In this document: one piece after another, positions 13,583-13,671 of the stretch
How positions within the stretch are numbered: the stretch's first letter is position 1
Layout: the number at the start of each line of letters is the position of its first letter
Source of the DNA: Acidobacteriota bacterium
Lineage (GTDB): Bacteria; Acidobacteriota; Vicinamibacteria; Vicinamibacterales; JAFNAJ01
Length of the DNA stretch: 13,671 nt
Assembly (NCBI GenBank): GCA_017860085.1
Contig: JAFNAJ010000019.1
Coordinates: 1-13,671, forward strand
Direction of reading: 5' to 3'
Made by a program: the position numbers and the translations under genes
The notes under the pieces: generated by a model
The model's database searches: none
The model's input: only the letters and a program-made list of their open reading frames with translations
What the model was told of the DNA's origin: nothing

Positions 13583-13671
13583 ATGGTCACAGCGGGCATT
13601 GACGTCGGATCCGCAGCAGTCAAGGTCGCCCTCGTCGAGACGAAGGATGACGGCAGCGCCTGCATGCTCGC
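13583..13671 (+). CDS. bcrD: benzoyl-CoA reductase, delta subunit (5' part, runs off the window)
   Basis: Twenty-nine full codons are present, beginning MVTAGIDVGSAAVKVALVE. This is the phosphate-1 loop of an ASKHA ATPase, as in BcrA but with the GIDVGS-AVK form typical of BcrD. With BcrA it forms the ATP-hydrolysing electron-activation module. The ATG at 13583 follows TGGAGAAA (GGAG at 13572-13575) at good spacing. The identity rests on this short stretch plus the expected bcrCBAD order. The rest of the gene, and any ferredoxin gene after it, are outside the window. Confidence 0.82.
   Translation, partial: MVTAGIDVGSAAVKVALVETKDDGSACML

Overview
The window is a high-GC bacterial segment built around anaerobic breakdown of aromatic compounds. 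It holds most of a class I (ATP-dependent) benzoyl-CoA pathway and a molybdenum-type 4-hydroxybenzoyl-CoA reductase. Class I reductases are typical of facultative anaerobes such as denitrifiers and phototrophs. Strict anaerobes usually use the tungsten class II enzyme, and no part of it is visible here. The sequence alone does not fix the taxon. GC-rich codon use with GTG and TTG starts fits many phyla, and an acidobacterium or proteobacterium is only a guess.

Layout. Positions 55-684 (+) carry two small housekeeping-type genes, a pterin-4a-carbinolamine dehydratase and a YbjQ-family protein. They converge on a minus-strand operon at 771-6113, read from right to left: hcrC, hcrA, hcrB, then an isopropylmalate/homocitrate synthase-like gene. 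The convergent gap (685-770) holds two hairpins. At 6114-6330 lies an AT-rich divergent control region with a good sigma70-type promoter facing right and a 26-bp near-perfect palindrome over its -10 and expected start. Positions 6331-13671 (+) are a tightly packed operon: had, oah, a GNAT acetyltransferase, dch, bcrC, bcrB, bcrA and the first 29 codons of bcrD, which runs off the window. Several junctions overlap by 4 bases (GTGA or ATGA). The bcrA-bcrD junction differs: it contains a 17-bp perfect inverted repeat that also supplies the last codons and stop of bcrA.

How the genes work together (from family knowledge). HcrCAB removes the para-hydroxyl of 4-hydroxybenzoyl-CoA to give benzoyl-CoA. 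BcrCBAD dearomatises benzoyl-CoA to cyclohexa-1,5-diene-1-carbonyl-CoA using ATP and ferredoxin. Dch adds water, Had oxidises the alcohol, and Oah hydrates and opens the ring to 3-hydroxypimelyl-CoA, which then goes through beta-oxidation-type steps to acetyl-CoA. The synthase-like gene in the hcr operon may deal with the acetyl-CoA produced, but its substrate is unknown. No CoA ligase, ferredoxin, ferredoxin-reducing enzyme or dedicated regulator lies within the window.

The pathway itself is known. The parts most worth a second look are the shared divergent operator, the repeat hairpin between bcrA and bcrD, the synthase-like gene in the hcr operon, and the acetyltransferase inside the bcr operon.
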